A DNA stretch of 64,000 bases from MGBC114079 sp964531385. Its GTDB lineage: Bacteria; Bacillota; Clostridia; Lachnospirales; CAG-274. Of this stretch, positions 8,211 through 16,654 are shown in pieces. The position numbers and the translations under genes are program-made. Every line of letters begins with the position of its first letter. Position 1 is the first letter of the stretch. Under the pieces are notes generated by a model. That model saw only the letters and a list, made by a program, of their open reading frames with translations. It had not been told where the DNA came from and did no database searches. The DNA lies in NCBI GenBank assembly GCA_964531385.1, contig CAZHGC010000002.1, forward strand, positions 62,001 to 126,000, written 5' to 3'.

Positions 8211-10058
8211 ATGGGAAAAATTATTGGTATTGACTTAGGAACAACAAACTCTTGTGTTGCCGTTATGGAAGGCGGACAACCTGTTGTAATTTCAAACAGC
8301 GAAGGAATGAGAACAACTCCTTCTGTTGTTGGTTTTACAAAAACAGGTGAAAGACTTGTTGGCGAAACAGCAAAACGTCAGGCTGTAACAAATGTTGACG
8401 GAACCGTTATTTCAATTAAACGTCATATGGGTTCCGATTATAAATTTGAACACGATGGCAAAAAATATTCTCCACAGGAAGTTTCTGCAATGATTTTGCA
8501 AAAACTTAAAAAAGATGCCGAAAGCTACATTGGCGAACCTGTTACAGAAGCCGTTATAACAGTTCCTGCATACTTCACAGACAGCCAAAGACAAGCAACA
8601 AAAGATGCAGGAAAAATTGCAGGACTTGATGTTAAACGTATTATAAACGAACCAACAGCAGCAGCTTTGGCTTATGGCCTCGATAATGAAAAAGAACAAA
8701 AAATTATGGTATACGACCTTGGTGGCGGAACATTCGACGTTTCAATAATTGAAATCGGCGACGGTGTTATCGAAGTTTTGGCAACAAGCGGAAACAACCA
8801 CTTGGGCGGTGATGATTTCGACCAGAGAATTATCGATTATTTGGTTGAAGAATTCAAAAAAACCGAAAATATGGATTTAAGTGCAGATAAAATGGCTATG
8901 CAACGTCTTAAAGAAGCAGCCGAAAAAGCAAAAAAAGAACTTTCAACAACAACTACAACAAATATCAATTTGCCTTTCATAACAATGAATCAGGACGGGC
9001 CAAAACACCTTGACATAACTCTTTCAAAGGCTAAATTCGATGAATTAACACATGATCTTGTTGAAGCAACTTTGGGTCCTGTTAAAAGTGCTTTGGCAGA
9101 TGCCGACCTTTCAGCATCAGAACTTGATAAAATTTTGCTTGTTGGTGGTTCAACAAGAATTCCTGCTGTTCAAGACGAAGTTGCAAAAATCACAGGAAAA
9201 GAACCTTTCAAAGGTATCAACCCTGATGAATGTGTTGCGTTGGGTGCATCAATTCAAGGCGGAAAGCTTGCAGGAGATGAGGGAGCAGGAAGCATTCTTC
9301 TTCTTGATGTAACTCCTTTGTCTTTGGGAATTGAAACTGCCGGCGGTGTTTCAACAGTTCTCATTCCAAGAAACACAACAATTCCAACAAACAAAAAACA
9401 AATTTTCTCAACTTATGCAGATAACCAAACTGCTGTTGATATAAATATCGTTCAAGGTGAAAGACCTTTGGCAAAAGATAATAAATCTCTCGGTCAGTTC
9501 AGACTTGACGGAATTGCTCCCGCTCCAAGAGGAATTCCTCAAATCGAAGTTTCTTTCGATATTGATGCAAACGGCATAACAAAAGTTTCTGCAAAAGATT
9601 TGGGAACAGGAAAAGAACAAAATATTACAATAACTTCAAGCACTAATTTGAGCGATGAAGAAATTGACAGAGCCGTTAAAGAAGCAGAACAATATGCAGA
9701 ACAAGACAAGAAAAGAAAAGAAGCAATCGATGTAAAAAATGAAGCTGAAAGCCTCATTTTCCAAACAGAAAAATTGTTAAATGACGAAAATCTTAAAGAT
9801 AAAATAACAGATGAAGATAAAAATAAAATTCAAGGTGAAGTTGAAAACCTCAAAAAAGTTTCAGAAGGAATGAATTCAGAAACTATGTCAGACAGCGATG
9901 TTAACACTTTGAAAACAGCAACAGAAGCTCTTTCAAAAGTTGTAAACGATTTCACAACAAGACTTTATCAGCAAGCAGGCGGACAGGCAGGCCCTGATAT
10001 GAACGCCGGAGCTCAAGATGCTTCACAAAACGGAAATGATGATGTAATCGATATGTAA
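8211..10058 (+). CDS. dnaK: Chaperone protein DnaK (Hsp70)
   Basis: ATP-dependent Hsp70 of 615 residues. The ATPase domain opens MGKIIGIDLGTTNSCVAVMEG and contains VYDLGGGTFDVSI and the third Hsp70 signature ILLVGGSTRIPAVQ. The substrate domain includes DVTPLSLGIET and the lid helices follow, ending with the typical disordered tail closing in DDVIDM. GGAGG is at 8199-8203; the in-frame upstream extension from 8163 lacks a ribosome site. The protein refolds and holds unfolded proteins together with GrpE and DnaJ encoded on either side. Confidence 0.99.
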   Translation: MGKIIGIDLGTTNSCVAVMEGGQPVVISNSEGMRTTPSVVGFTKTGERLVGETAKRQAVTNVDGTVISIKRHMGSDYKFEHDGKKYSPQEVSAMILQKLKKDAESYIGEPVTEAVITVPAYFTDSQRQATKDAGKIAGLDVKRIINEPTAAALAYGLDNEKEQKIMVYDLGGGTFDVSIIEIGDGVIEVLATSGNNHLGGDDFDQRIIDYLVEEFKKTENMDLSADKMAMQRLKEAAEKAKKELSTTTTTNINLPFITMNQDGPKHLDITLSKAKFDELTHDLVEATLGPVKSALADADLSASELDKILLVGGSTRIPAVQDEVAKITGKEPFKGINPDECVALGASIQGGKLAGDEGAGSILLLDVTPLSLGIETAGGVSTVLIPRNTTIPTNKKQIFSTYADNQTAVDINIVQGERPLAKDNKSLGQFRLDGIAPAPRGIPQIEVSFDIDANGITKVSAKDLGTGKEQNITITSSTNLSDEEIDRAVKEAEQYAEQDKKRKEAIDVKNEAESLIFQTEKLLNDENLKDKITDEDKNKIQGEVENLKKVSEGMNSETMSDSDVNTLKTATEALSKVVNDFTTRLYQQAGGQAGPDMNAGAQDASQNGNDDVIDM

Positions 10059-10067
10059 TTAAGATAT

Positions 10068-10129
10068 GCAGATTTTAAGAGTATTCCAATTCTATAGGTG
10101 ATTTTTTGATTTGGAATGCTCTTATCTGC
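10068..10129 (+). repeat. Imperfect inverted repeat between dnaK and dnaJ
   Basis: Long arms pair as GCAGAT..TAAGAG.ATTCCAA with TTGGAAT.CTCTTA.CTGC around a loop of about 20 bases. It occupies most of the 101-base dnaK-dnaJ gap and has no T-run, so it looks like an mRNA processing or stability structure rather than a terminator. Confidence 0.7.
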
Positions 10130-10159
10130 GTTTATAAGTTTTAAGGCAGGTGAGAAAGT

Positions 10160-11314
10160 TTGGCAGACAAGCGAGATTATTACGAAGTTTTGGGGGTTGA
10201 AAAAGGTGCAAGCGATGCCGATATTAAAAAGGCATACAGAAAACTTGCAAGAAAATATCACCCCGATGCAAACCCTAACGATAAAAGTGCGGAAGCTAAA
10301 TTTAAAGAAATTGGAGAAGCTTACGAAGTTTTGAGCGATGCTCAAAAAAGAGGAGCTTATGACAGATATGGTCATTCGGCGTTTGAAAATGGTGGCGGAG
10401 GTGCCGGAGCAGGTGGCTTTGGCGGTTTCGGCGGTGGCGTTGATATGGGCGATATTTTCGAAAGTTTCTTTGGCGGAACAGGCTTTGGCGATATTTTTGG
10501 TGGCGGAAGCAGGCGAAAAAATGGACCAAAAAGAGGCTCCGATATTCAAACAAATATACAAATTACTTTTGAAGAGTCTATGTTTGGGGCAGAAAAAGAA
10601 ATAACATTGCCAATAACAGAAACTTGTGAAAATTGTAAGGGAACAGGTGCCAAACCAGGAACTGTTGCCGAAAGCTGTAAAAAATGTGGCGGAACAGGTC
10701 AGGAAAGTGTTGTTCAACAAACTATGTTCGGTGCTATGCGAAGCACAAGACCTTGTTCGGCTTGTCATGGCGAAGGAAAAATCATTAAAGAACCTTGCCC
10801 AACTTGCCGAGGAAAAGGAAAAGTCAAAAAGAACAAAACAATTAAAATTACAATTCCAAAAGGAATTGATAACGGTCAAAGCATTAGAAAAGCAGGCTTT
10901 GGCGAAGCGGGCGAAAAAGGTGGCCCAAGCGGAGATTTATTCATTAACATATATGTAAAACCGCATAAAAATTTTGTCAGAAAAGAAAACAACATATATC
11001 TTGACTTCCCAATTTCTTTCGCACAAGCAGCTTTGGGAGATGAACTTACAATTCCAACAATTGACGGCGAAGAAAAATATACGCTCAAAGCAGGAACTCA
11101 GCCCGATGAAAAAGCCATTTTAAAAGGCAAGGGTGCGTTTAACGTTCGTAACAATAAATACAGAGGTGACCAAATTGTCACATTCAAAGTTAAAGTTCCA
11201 ACAAAACTAAGCGAAAGACAAAAAGAACTTTTACGAGAATTTTCCGGCGAAAATGTTTCCGAAAAAAAAGGTAAAACTTTCGGCGAAAAAGTTAAAGACT
11301 TTTTCAATGAATAA
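10160..11314 (+). CDS. dnaJ: Chaperone protein DnaJ
   Basis: Hsp40 cochaperone of 384 residues with all class I domains in order: J domain (1-70) with the HPD motif at 34-36; Gly/Phe-rich linker (about 75-120); zinc-binding domain with four CxxCxGxG repeats CENCKGTG, CKKCGGTG, CSACHGEG and CPTCRGKG (about 155-220); and the C-terminal substrate domains. It stimulates DnaK ATP hydrolysis and hands over substrates. The start codon is TTG at 10160 with AGGTGAG upstream. It is the last gene of the operon. Confidence 0.98.
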   Translation: MADKRDYYEVLGVEKGASDADIKKAYRKLARKYHPDANPNDKSAEAKFKEIGEAYEVLSDAQKRGAYDRYGHSAFENGGGGAGAGGFGGFGGGVDMGDIFESFFGGTGFGDIFGGGSRRKNGPKRGSDIQTNIQITFEESMFGAEKEITLPITETCENCKGTGAKPGTVAESCKKCGGTGQESVVQQTMFGAMRSTRPCSACHGEGKIIKEPCPTCRGKGKVKKNKTIKITIPKGIDNGQSIRKAGFGEAGEKGGPSGDLFINIYVKPHKNFVRKENNIYLDFPISFAQAALGDELTIPTIDGEEKYTLKAGTQPDEKAILKGKGAFNVRNNKYRGDQIVTFKVKVPTKLSERQKELLREFSGENVSEKKGKTFGEKVKDFFNE

Positions 11315-11315
11315 A

Positions 11316-11373
11316 TAAAAAGCTGTTTCGTTGCAAAGGTGTTAAAACCAATGCAACAAAAACAGCTTTTTAT
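11316..11373. terminator. Bidirectional terminator between dnaJ and the lipoprotein gene
   Basis: Arms AAAAAGCTGTTTcGTTGCA and TGCAAcAAAAACAGCTTTTT around a loop of about 18 bases. T-runs on either strand let it end both the convergent dnaK operon and the minus-strand gene. Confidence 0.88.
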
Positions 11374-11395
11374 AATGCAATAATTGCGGTTTGCT

Positions 11396-12187
11396 CTAAA
11401 GTTCTATTTTAAACATATTTTTATTCCCGTTGTAAGCATAAGTAAATTGTAAAATTTCTTCCAAATTCGGAATAACCGTTTTCGGATTAAAGAAAAATTC
11501 CAATCCGTTTTCAGAAATGCACCAATTAAGCTTTTCAATATTCTTTTCTATAGCTTCCTCGCTTAATTGCGGTGAAATTTTTGCAAGCTCCGAGCTTTCT
11601 TGAATTGCGTTTTTCAATCCCGAATAAATAATTTCTATAAGCCCAAGGTCTGTCGGCTCCAAAACTTCCTCAATATTCATAACCTTTCCGCTTTGCATAT
11701 TGTATGTTTTTCCCACAGAAGTGCAAACAGGCATTGTTCCTCCAATATAATCTTCCCTTGCAATCAAAAAAGAAATCATATTGTTGTCGTTATATTTCAA
11801 AATATAATTGACTTTTGAAGAATGTGGATAAAACTCCTTGTTTTCCAATTTTATCTTTTTCGCCATAGTTTTTGCATCTTTTGCAATTTCGCCCTCTTTG
11901 CTGTCTGTAATAAATTTTCTTGCGTTTGCTTCCAACTCCAAGTTAACTTTTTTCGTTATATCATCGTTTTTACCGGAAATAATTATCGGATATGTGCAAG
12001 AAATTTCATAAATCGGCAAGTCTTCATCATCTGTTATTTTTTCGGAAATCGTTTTCAATATAACCATATACATTTTCGTTGGAATATTTTCTTTAATTTC
12101 CGTTTGAACAGCCAAATCTTCTTCCGATTCACAGCCAAAAAGCAAAAACATAATTGCAAAAAACATAATTAATATTTTTTTTGACAT
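11396..12187 (-). CDS. Lipoprotein with DUF4163/DUF3298-type (RsiV-like) domain
   Basis: Protein of 263 residues. A lipoprotein signal peptide with lipobox LLFGC ends at Cys19 (FFAIMFLLFGC), so it should be anchored on the outer face of the membrane. The remainder has the pattern of DUF4163 followed by DUF3298: a PIISGKNDDITKKVNLEL segment, then FLIAREDYIGGTMPVCTSVGKTYNMQSGKVMNIEEVL, and the final FFFNPKTVIPNLEEILQFTYAY. These domains occur in RsiV-like anti-sigma factors and in stand-alone lipoproteins of unknown role. No sigma factor gene is adjacent, so an anti-sigma role is not supported. Confidence 0.8.
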   Translation of the reverse strand: MSKKILIMFFAIMFLLFGCESEEDLAVQTEIKENIPTKMYMVILKTISEKITDDEDLPIYEISCTYPIIISGKNDDITKKVNLELEANARKFITDSKEGEIAKDAKTMAKKIKLENKEFYPHSSKVNYILKYNDNNMISFLIAREDYIGGTMPVCTSVGKTYNMQSGKVMNIEEVLEPTDLGLIEIIYSGLKNAIQESSELAKISPQLSEEAIEKNIEKLNWCISENGLEFFFNPKTVIPNLEEILQFTYAYNGNKNMFKIEL

Positions 12188-12220
12188 AATTATAATCCTC
12201 CATAATTAATAATAATCAAT

Positions 12221-13120
12221 TCATTGTTGTAACAACTGCCATTTTTCAAATTCTTCGTTCAATCGATTTAAAACAGCTTTTTTATTTGCCGACCATTTTG
12301 GCTCAATTAACAATTTTTTCGAGCCGTCGCCCGTTATTCTGTGAACAACAACGTTTTTCGGCAAAATTTCAACAGCAGAAACAACAAGATCACAATATTC
12401 ATCAAGCGTTAAAATTTTAAACGGATTTTTTTCGTATATTTCGGCAAGCTTTGTGTTTTTCAAAACGTGCAAAAGCTGAATTTTAATTCCGTCAATTCCG
12501 TTGTCAACGGCATATCTAACCGAATTTAACATATCCGCTTTTGTTTCGTTCGGAAACCCAAAAATTATATGACAAACAACATCAATCCCTGCCAATTTTA
12601 AAAGCCTCATTGCGTTTTCAAATTCCTCGTTTTTGTAACAACGATTTATAAATTCCGCTGTTTTTTCGTTTGAAGTTTGAAGCCCAAGTTCAACCGTTAC
12701 GTAACATCGTTTACTCAAATTTTTCAAAACTTCCATTGTTTCAAAATTAATGCAATCTGGCCGAGTTCCAATTGAAATTCCAACAACATCTGGAAGAGAA
12801 ACAGCCTCATTAAAAATTTTTTCAAGCTTTTCTTTCGGTGCATATGTGTTTGTGAACGACTGAAAATATATCAAATATTTCCCATTTTTCCACTTTTTGC
12901 TCATAATTTGTTTCATTGTTTCAAATTGTTCCAAAATCGATAAATTTGACGAACAAGAAAAATCGCCCGAACCTTTTTCGGAACAAAATATGCAACCGCC
13001 AAAACCTTTCGTTCCGTCTCTGTTTGGGCAAGTAAACCCGCCATTTATTGGAATTTTTATTACTTTACAGCCAAATTTATTTTTAAAAAAATTGTTTGCA
13101 CTTAAATAATTTAAAGCCAT
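12221..13120 (-). CDS. TIGR01212-family radical SAM protein (YhcC-like)
   Basis: Protein of 299 residues. The N-terminus FPINGGFTCPNRDGTKG-like region leads into the radical SAM Cys motif CPNRDGTKGFGGCIFC at about 29-44, with the wider spacing CxxxxxxxxxxxCxxC that marks the YhcC/Elp3-related TIGR01212 family. Further family segments are FQSFTNTYAP, VELGLQTSN, HIIFGFPNET and GIKIQLLHVLKNTKLAE. The reaction is not known; members are suspected RNA- or tRNA-modifying enzymes. It follows a good promoter at 13247-13275. Confidence 0.9.
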   Translation of the reverse strand: MALNYLSANNFFKNKFGCKVIKIPINGGFTCPNRDGTKGFGGCIFCSEKGSGDFSCSSNLSILEQFETMKQIMSKKWKNGKYLIYFQSFTNTYAPKEKLEKIFNEAVSLPDVVGISIGTRPDCINFETMEVLKNLSKRCYVTVELGLQTSNEKTAEFINRCYKNEEFENAMRLLKLAGIDVVCHIIFGFPNETKADMLNSVRYAVDNGIDGIKIQLLHVLKNTKLAEIYEKNPFKILTLDEYCDLVVSAVEILPKNVVVHRITGDGSKKLLIEPKWSANKKAVLNRLNEEFEKWQLLQQ

Positions 13121-13246
13121 TAAAACCCACCTTATCCAACATCAACCACTTTTATAAAAACCCCACAAATTCTCATAATAAATCTAAGATAATATTTTTC
13201 CAATTCAACAAAAATTGTAAAATTATAATTTTGCGGTGTTGCCTAA

Positions 13247-13275
13247 ATAGTAACCCACAGGAAATAATATGTCAA
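13247..13275 (-). promoter_or_regulatory. Sigma-A promoter for the YhcC-like gene
   Basis: On the minus strand: TTGACA (13275-13270), 17-base spacer, TACTAT (13252-13247). Confidence 0.75.
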
Positions 13276-13457
13276 GCTTTTGTTGTCAAAATTGTTCCCC
13301 AAACAAAATAATTCATAACGTATCGTTGTTTTAACATAATTATATAAAACAAATTCGAGATAACTCCCCCCTTTTTTCTGTATTTGTATGAAATTACAAA
13401 CCCCAATTTTGTGATATCTCTCTAACATTATAATTTTATTACAACAAGCAAAATTAA

Positions 13458-13486
13458 TTGACAAGATTGTAGTTTTGTGCTATACT
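13458..13486 (+). promoter_or_regulatory. Strong sigma-A promoter for the dockerin-like protein
   Basis: TTGACA at 13458-13463, 17-base spacer ending in TGC, and TATACT at 13481-13486: near-consensus with an extended -10. The start codon lies 50 bases downstream. Confidence 0.88.
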
Positions 13487-13535
13487 TGACAAAAGTGATG
13501 TATTGGGTAGTTTTATTATGAATGGAGGGTATATA

Positions 13536-14225
13536 ATGAAAAAACTATTTTCTGCACTTATGTTAGGTGTTATGCTTACTTTTAACTGTATAGGGGTATA
13601 TGCTGCAACTGAAACAACTGAAGTTTCCCAAGAAACTTCAACTTCCATAAGCATATCTACAGCAAGCTATGACACTACAACAAAAACCGTTAATGTTTCG
13701 GGAACAGTTACAAATCCTGTTGAATCTCAAATACTAACAGTTATGTCAACAGGAATAAAAGAAACTTCTTCCTATGACCTTGAAGCAGTTGTTTTCATTG
13801 ACCAAAACGAAAATGTTACTTTTGACAAAAACGGTAGCTTCAATTTAAGTTTTGCTCTTTCTGATTCTGCGGTTGAGGGTTCTCGATACCTTGTTAGAAT
13901 TGGCGGAAGTGAAATTGATTCGCCGGCATTTATGGCGTTCACATTCACTGCAACTAAGCCAGATGATCCGGACAATCCTAATCCACCAACTCCAACAATC
14001 ATTTATGGTGACGTAAATAATGATGGATCTGTCACTTCGGCTGATGCTGCGTTGCTTCTTCAATATGTTCTCAACCCTGACAGTTGTGAAATTACAACAG
14101 AAGGTCTTGCAAACGCACAAATCAAACTTACACCAATTAAAAACTTCACAGCTGCTGAAGCTGCTATGATTTTACGAAAAGCACTTGACACTTCAGGATT
14201 TATGTTGCCTGCTGAAACAAAATAA
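13536..14225 (+). CDS. Secreted protein with a single dockerin-like module
   Basis: Protein of 229 residues. A signal peptide (MKKLFSALMLGVMLTFNCIG, cleavage after VYA) is followed by a Thr/Ser-rich beta-strand region of about 120 residues without recognisable catalytic motifs (possibly Ig-like), a Pro/Asp/Asn linker (KPDDPDNPNPPTPT), and a C-terminal dockerin-like module. Its first repeat, GDVNNDGSVTSADAALLLQYV, has the calcium-loop Asp/Asn pattern; the second repeat has lost its Asp residues (ending TAAEAAMILRKAL). Dockerins usually dock enzymes onto cohesins; no cohesin gene is in the window. GGAGG is at 13524-13528. The strong promoter suggests abundant expression. Confidence 0.82.
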   Translation: MKKLFSALMLGVMLTFNCIGVYAATETTEVSQETSTSISISTASYDTTTKTVNVSGTVTNPVESQILTVMSTGIKETSSYDLEAVVFIDQNENVTFDKNGSFNLSFALSDSAVEGSRYLVRIGGSEIDSPAFMAFTFTATKPDDPDNPNPPTPTIIYGDVNNDGSVTSADAALLLQYVLNPDSCEITTEGLANAQIKLTPIKNFTAAEAAMILRKALDTSGFMLPAETK

Positions 14226-14235
14226 TAGCAAATAT

Positions 14236-14268
14236 CGGGTTGTCACATTTGTGACAGCCCGCTTTTTT
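14236..14268 (+). terminator. Terminator of the dockerin-like gene
   Basis: Hairpin CGGGTTGTCAC / GTGACAGCCCG with a short loop followed by TTTTTT. Confidence 0.88.
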
Positions 14269-14304
14269 CATAAACCAAAATTTAATTTCTCCGGAGTTAT
14301 AAAA

Positions 14305-14781
14305 ATGGACTACAATTATTATATGCAAAAAGCCTTTGAAGAAGCAAAAAAAGCCTTTGCCGTCAATGAAGTTCCAATCGGTTGCGTAATTGTTTTCAAC
14401 GGAAAAATAATTGGAAAAGGCTTTAACAAAAGAAACACAGAAAAAAATTCCCTTTGCCATGCCGAAATTGAAGCCATTAACCAAGCTTGCAAAATCATTG
14501 GCGATTGGCGTCTTGAAGATTGTATTCTTTTTGTAACGGTTGAGCCTTGCCCAATGTGTGCCGGTGCAATCGTTCAAGCAAGAATAAAAGAAGTTGTTTT
14601 TGGAACAAGAAATAAAAAAGCCGGCTGTTGTGGCTCTGTCCTAAACTTATTAAATTGTGATGGGTTCAATCATCAAGTTGAAATAACCGAGGGAATAATG
14701 CAGGAAAAATGCAGTTCGCTAATGAGCAATTTTTTCAAAAAAAGAAGAACTGAGCTTAAACAAATTAAAGAACAACTATAA
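14305..14781 (+). CDS. tadA: tRNA-specific adenosine deaminase TadA
   Basis: Zinc deaminase of 158 residues that converts A34 to inosine in tRNA-Arg. Zinc and catalytic residues are visible: HAE at 52-54 and PCPMCAGA with Cys82 and Cys85, plus NEVPIGCVIV near the N-terminus and the KAGCCGSVLNLL segment that separates TadA from other deaminases. The ATG at 14305 has GGAG ten bases upstream; the longer in-frame extension starting at 14185 overlaps the preceding gene and its terminator. Confidence 0.94.
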   Translation: MDYNYYMQKAFEEAKKAFAVNEVPIGCVIVFNGKIIGKGFNKRNTEKNSLCHAEIEAINQACKIIGDWRLEDCILFVTVEPCPMCAGAIVQARIKEVVFGTRNKKAGCCGSVLNLLNCDGFNHQVEITEGIMQEKCSSLMSNFFKKRRTELKQIKEQL

Positions 14782-14791
14782 TTCAATTATT

Positions 14792-14814
14792 CCCCCGCAA
14801 AAGCGGGGTTTTCT
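14792..14814 (+). terminator. Terminator after tadA
   Basis: Compact GC-rich hairpin CCCCGC / GCGGGG with an AAAA loop, followed by TTTTCTTTTT. Confidence 0.88.
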
Positions 14815-14837
14815 TTTTCAAAAACTTTTAAAATTCC

Positions 14838-14880
14838 ACAAAAAAGCGAGATTCTCAACATCTCGTCAAAAATCTCGCCA
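14838..14880 (-). terminator. Terminator of the riboflavin operon
   Basis: On the minus strand GCGAGATT ... AATCTCGC followed by TTTTTT, just beyond the end of ribH. Confidence 0.8.
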
Positions 14881-14915
14881 TTACATACAAACTTATTAAT
14901 CTAAACAACCCAACC

Positions 14916-15377
14916 TCAAATATTTTTTGAAAGATTAATCATTTCAATTGCCGACAACGCACAATCATACCCTTTGTTTCCTGCTTTTGTGCCGGCTCTT
15001 TCAATAGCTTGCTCAATGTTTTCGGTTGTCAAAACACCAAATAAAACAGGAATATCCGATTGAAGAGCAACGTTTGCAATCCCTTTCGAAACCTCACTGC
15101 AAACATAATCATAATGAGTTGTTGCACCTCTGATAACAGCCCCAACGCATATAACAGCATCAAATTTTTTGGAATTTGCAAGCTTTTTTGCAATCAAAGG
15201 AATTTCAAAAGCCCCCGGAACCCAAGCAAGAGTTATATCATCATCTTTAACTCCATGACGTTTAAGCCCGTCTTCCGCCCCCGAAATAAGTTTAGAAGTT
15301 ATAAACTCGTTAAATCTTGAAGCAACAATAGCAACTTTAATGTCATTAGCAACTAAATTACCTTCCAAAATTTTCAT
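14916..15377 (-). CDS. ribH: 6,7-dimethyl-8-ribityllumazine synthase
   Basis: Enzyme of 153 residues that condenses 5-amino-6-ribitylaminouracil with 3,4-dihydroxy-2-butanone 4-phosphate, the penultimate riboflavin step. Family segments are SRFNEFI, WVPGAFEIP, CVGAVIRGATTHYDYV (with the catalytic His region), PVLFGVLTTENIEQAIERAG and GNKGYDCALSAIEM. It is the last gene of the ribD-ribE-ribBA-ribH operon. Confidence 0.97.
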   Translation of the reverse strand: MKILEGNLVANDIKVAIVASRFNEFITSKLISGAEDGLKRHGVKDDDITLAWVPGAFEIPLIAKKLANSKKFDAVICVGAVIRGATTHYDYVCSEVSKGIANVALQSDIPVLFGVLTTENIEQAIERAGTKAGNKGYDCALSAIEMINLSKNI

Positions 15378-15430
15378 ATTAAATTACCTCCGTAAATTTA
15401 TTTTATTGCAACTTGTGCAACGTTTCAAAA

Positions 15431-16633
15431 TTATAAATCAAGAATGTGGTCCATTTTTTCTTTCTTCGTTCTAAGATAAAATTCGTCTGTCGCTTTCGGC
15501 TTCATTTGAATTGGAACTCTCTCAACAATTTCAATTCCATAACCGCCAAGCCCCGAAACTTTCTTTGGATTGTTCGTCATAAGCCTAAGCTGTCCAATTC
15601 CCAAATCAGCAAGAATTTGTGCACCAATACCATAATCTCTCAAATCCGGAGCAAAACCAAGCTTAACATTTGCCTCAACTGTGTCAAAACCTTTATCCTG
15701 AAGTTCATATGCTTTAAGCTTGTTAATAAGCCCAATTCCTCTGCCCTCTTGCCTCATATAAAGCAAAACGCCTCTGCCCTCTTTTGCAATTTGCTTCATA
15801 GCTGCATCATATTGCTCACCACAGTCACACCTTGCCGAACCCAAAGCATCTCCCGTTAAACATTCCGAATGAACTCTGCAAAGAACCGGCTTGCCGTCTG
15901 AAATATCGCCCATAACCAAAGCAACGTGATGCTCGCCGTTAAGCTTGTTAATATATCCGTAAATTGTAAAATCACCATAACGTGTTGGCATCTTTGCCTT
16001 TGCGGCACATTCAACAAAACTTTCTTCTTTCATTCTGTAAGCAATCAAATCTTCAATTGTGATTATTTTAATATCGTGCTTTTCCGAAAACTCCATAAGC
16101 TCAGGAACTCTTGCCATAGTTCCGTCATCTTTCATAATTTCGCAAATAGCCCCCGCCGGTTTAAGCCCCGCAAGCTTTGCAAGGTCAACAGCCGCTTCTG
16201 TGTGACCTGTTCTTTTAAGAACTCCGCCGGATTTTGCCGCAAGCGGAAAAATATGCCCCGGTCTTCTAAAATCAGAACCTTTAACATTGTCCGAAACAGC
16301 CATTGTAATTGTTTTCGACCTTTCAAAAGCCGAAATTCCCGTTGTCGTATCTTTATAGTCAATTGAAACAGTAAAAGCCGTTTCGTGGTTGTCTGTGTTG
16401 TGCTCAACCATTTGCCCAATTTTAAGCCTATCAAGAAGCTCTTGCTCCATTGGCATACAAATAAGTCCTTTTGCATAACTTGCCATAAAATTGATAATCT
16501 CTGGCGTTGCAAATTCCGCCGCAACAATAATGTCGCCCTCGTTTTCTCTGTCCTCATCATCAACAACAATAAGCGGTTTGCCATTTTTAAAATCCAAAAT
16601 AGCCTCTTCAATAGAATTAAATTTATTTTTCAT
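15431..16633 (-). CDS. ribBA: Bifunctional DHBP synthase / GTP cyclohydrolase II
   Basis: Fusion of 400 residues giving the two precursors of riboflavin. The N-terminal half (about 1-200) is 3,4-dihydroxy-2-butanone 4-phosphate synthase with VDDEDRENEGD and RPGHIFPL. The C-terminal half is GTP cyclohydrolase II with the zinc site RVHSECLTGDALGSARCDCG and EGRGIGL. Both halves look intact. Spacing to ribE is 21 bases and to ribH 53 bases, consistent with one transcript controlled by the FMN riboswitch upstream of ribD. Confidence 0.97.
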   Translation of the reverse strand: MKNKFNSIEEAILDFKNGKPLIVVDDEDRENEGDIIVAAEFATPEIINFMASYAKGLICMPMEQELLDRLKIGQMVEHNTDNHETAFTVSIDYKDTTTGISAFERSKTITMAVSDNVKGSDFRRPGHIFPLAAKSGGVLKRTGHTEAAVDLAKLAGLKPAGAICEIMKDDGTMARVPELMEFSEKHDIKIITIEDLIAYRMKEESFVECAAKAKMPTRYGDFTIYGYINKLNGEHHVALVMGDISDGKPVLCRVHSECLTGDALGSARCDCGEQYDAAMKQIAKEGRGVLLYMRQEGRGIGLINKLKAYELQDKGFDTVEANVKLGFAPDLRDYGIGAQILADLGIGQLRLMTNNPKKVSGLGGYGIEIVERVPIQMKPKATDEFYLRTKKEKMDHILDL

Positions 16634-16654
16634 AATCCAACATCAAAATCCTTT

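Larger units (their letters stand above)
13121..13535. other. Divergent intergenic region of 415 bases
   Basis: AT-rich DNA holding a minus-strand promoter for the radical SAM gene and a plus-strand promoter for the dockerin protein, listed separately. The radical SAM leader is about 120 bases. Nothing else was recognised. Confidence 0.6.

Noticed and set aside
10013..10879. Minus-strand frame of 288 codons antisense to dnaJ
   Set aside because: Cys/Phe/Ser-rich shadow of dnaJ; no ribosome site or conserved motif.
11396..12187. Anti-sigma factor assignment for the DUF4163/DUF3298 lipoprotein
   Set aside because: It is a lipoprotein with no N-terminal cytoplasmic anti-sigma domain, and no sigma factor gene is adjacent.
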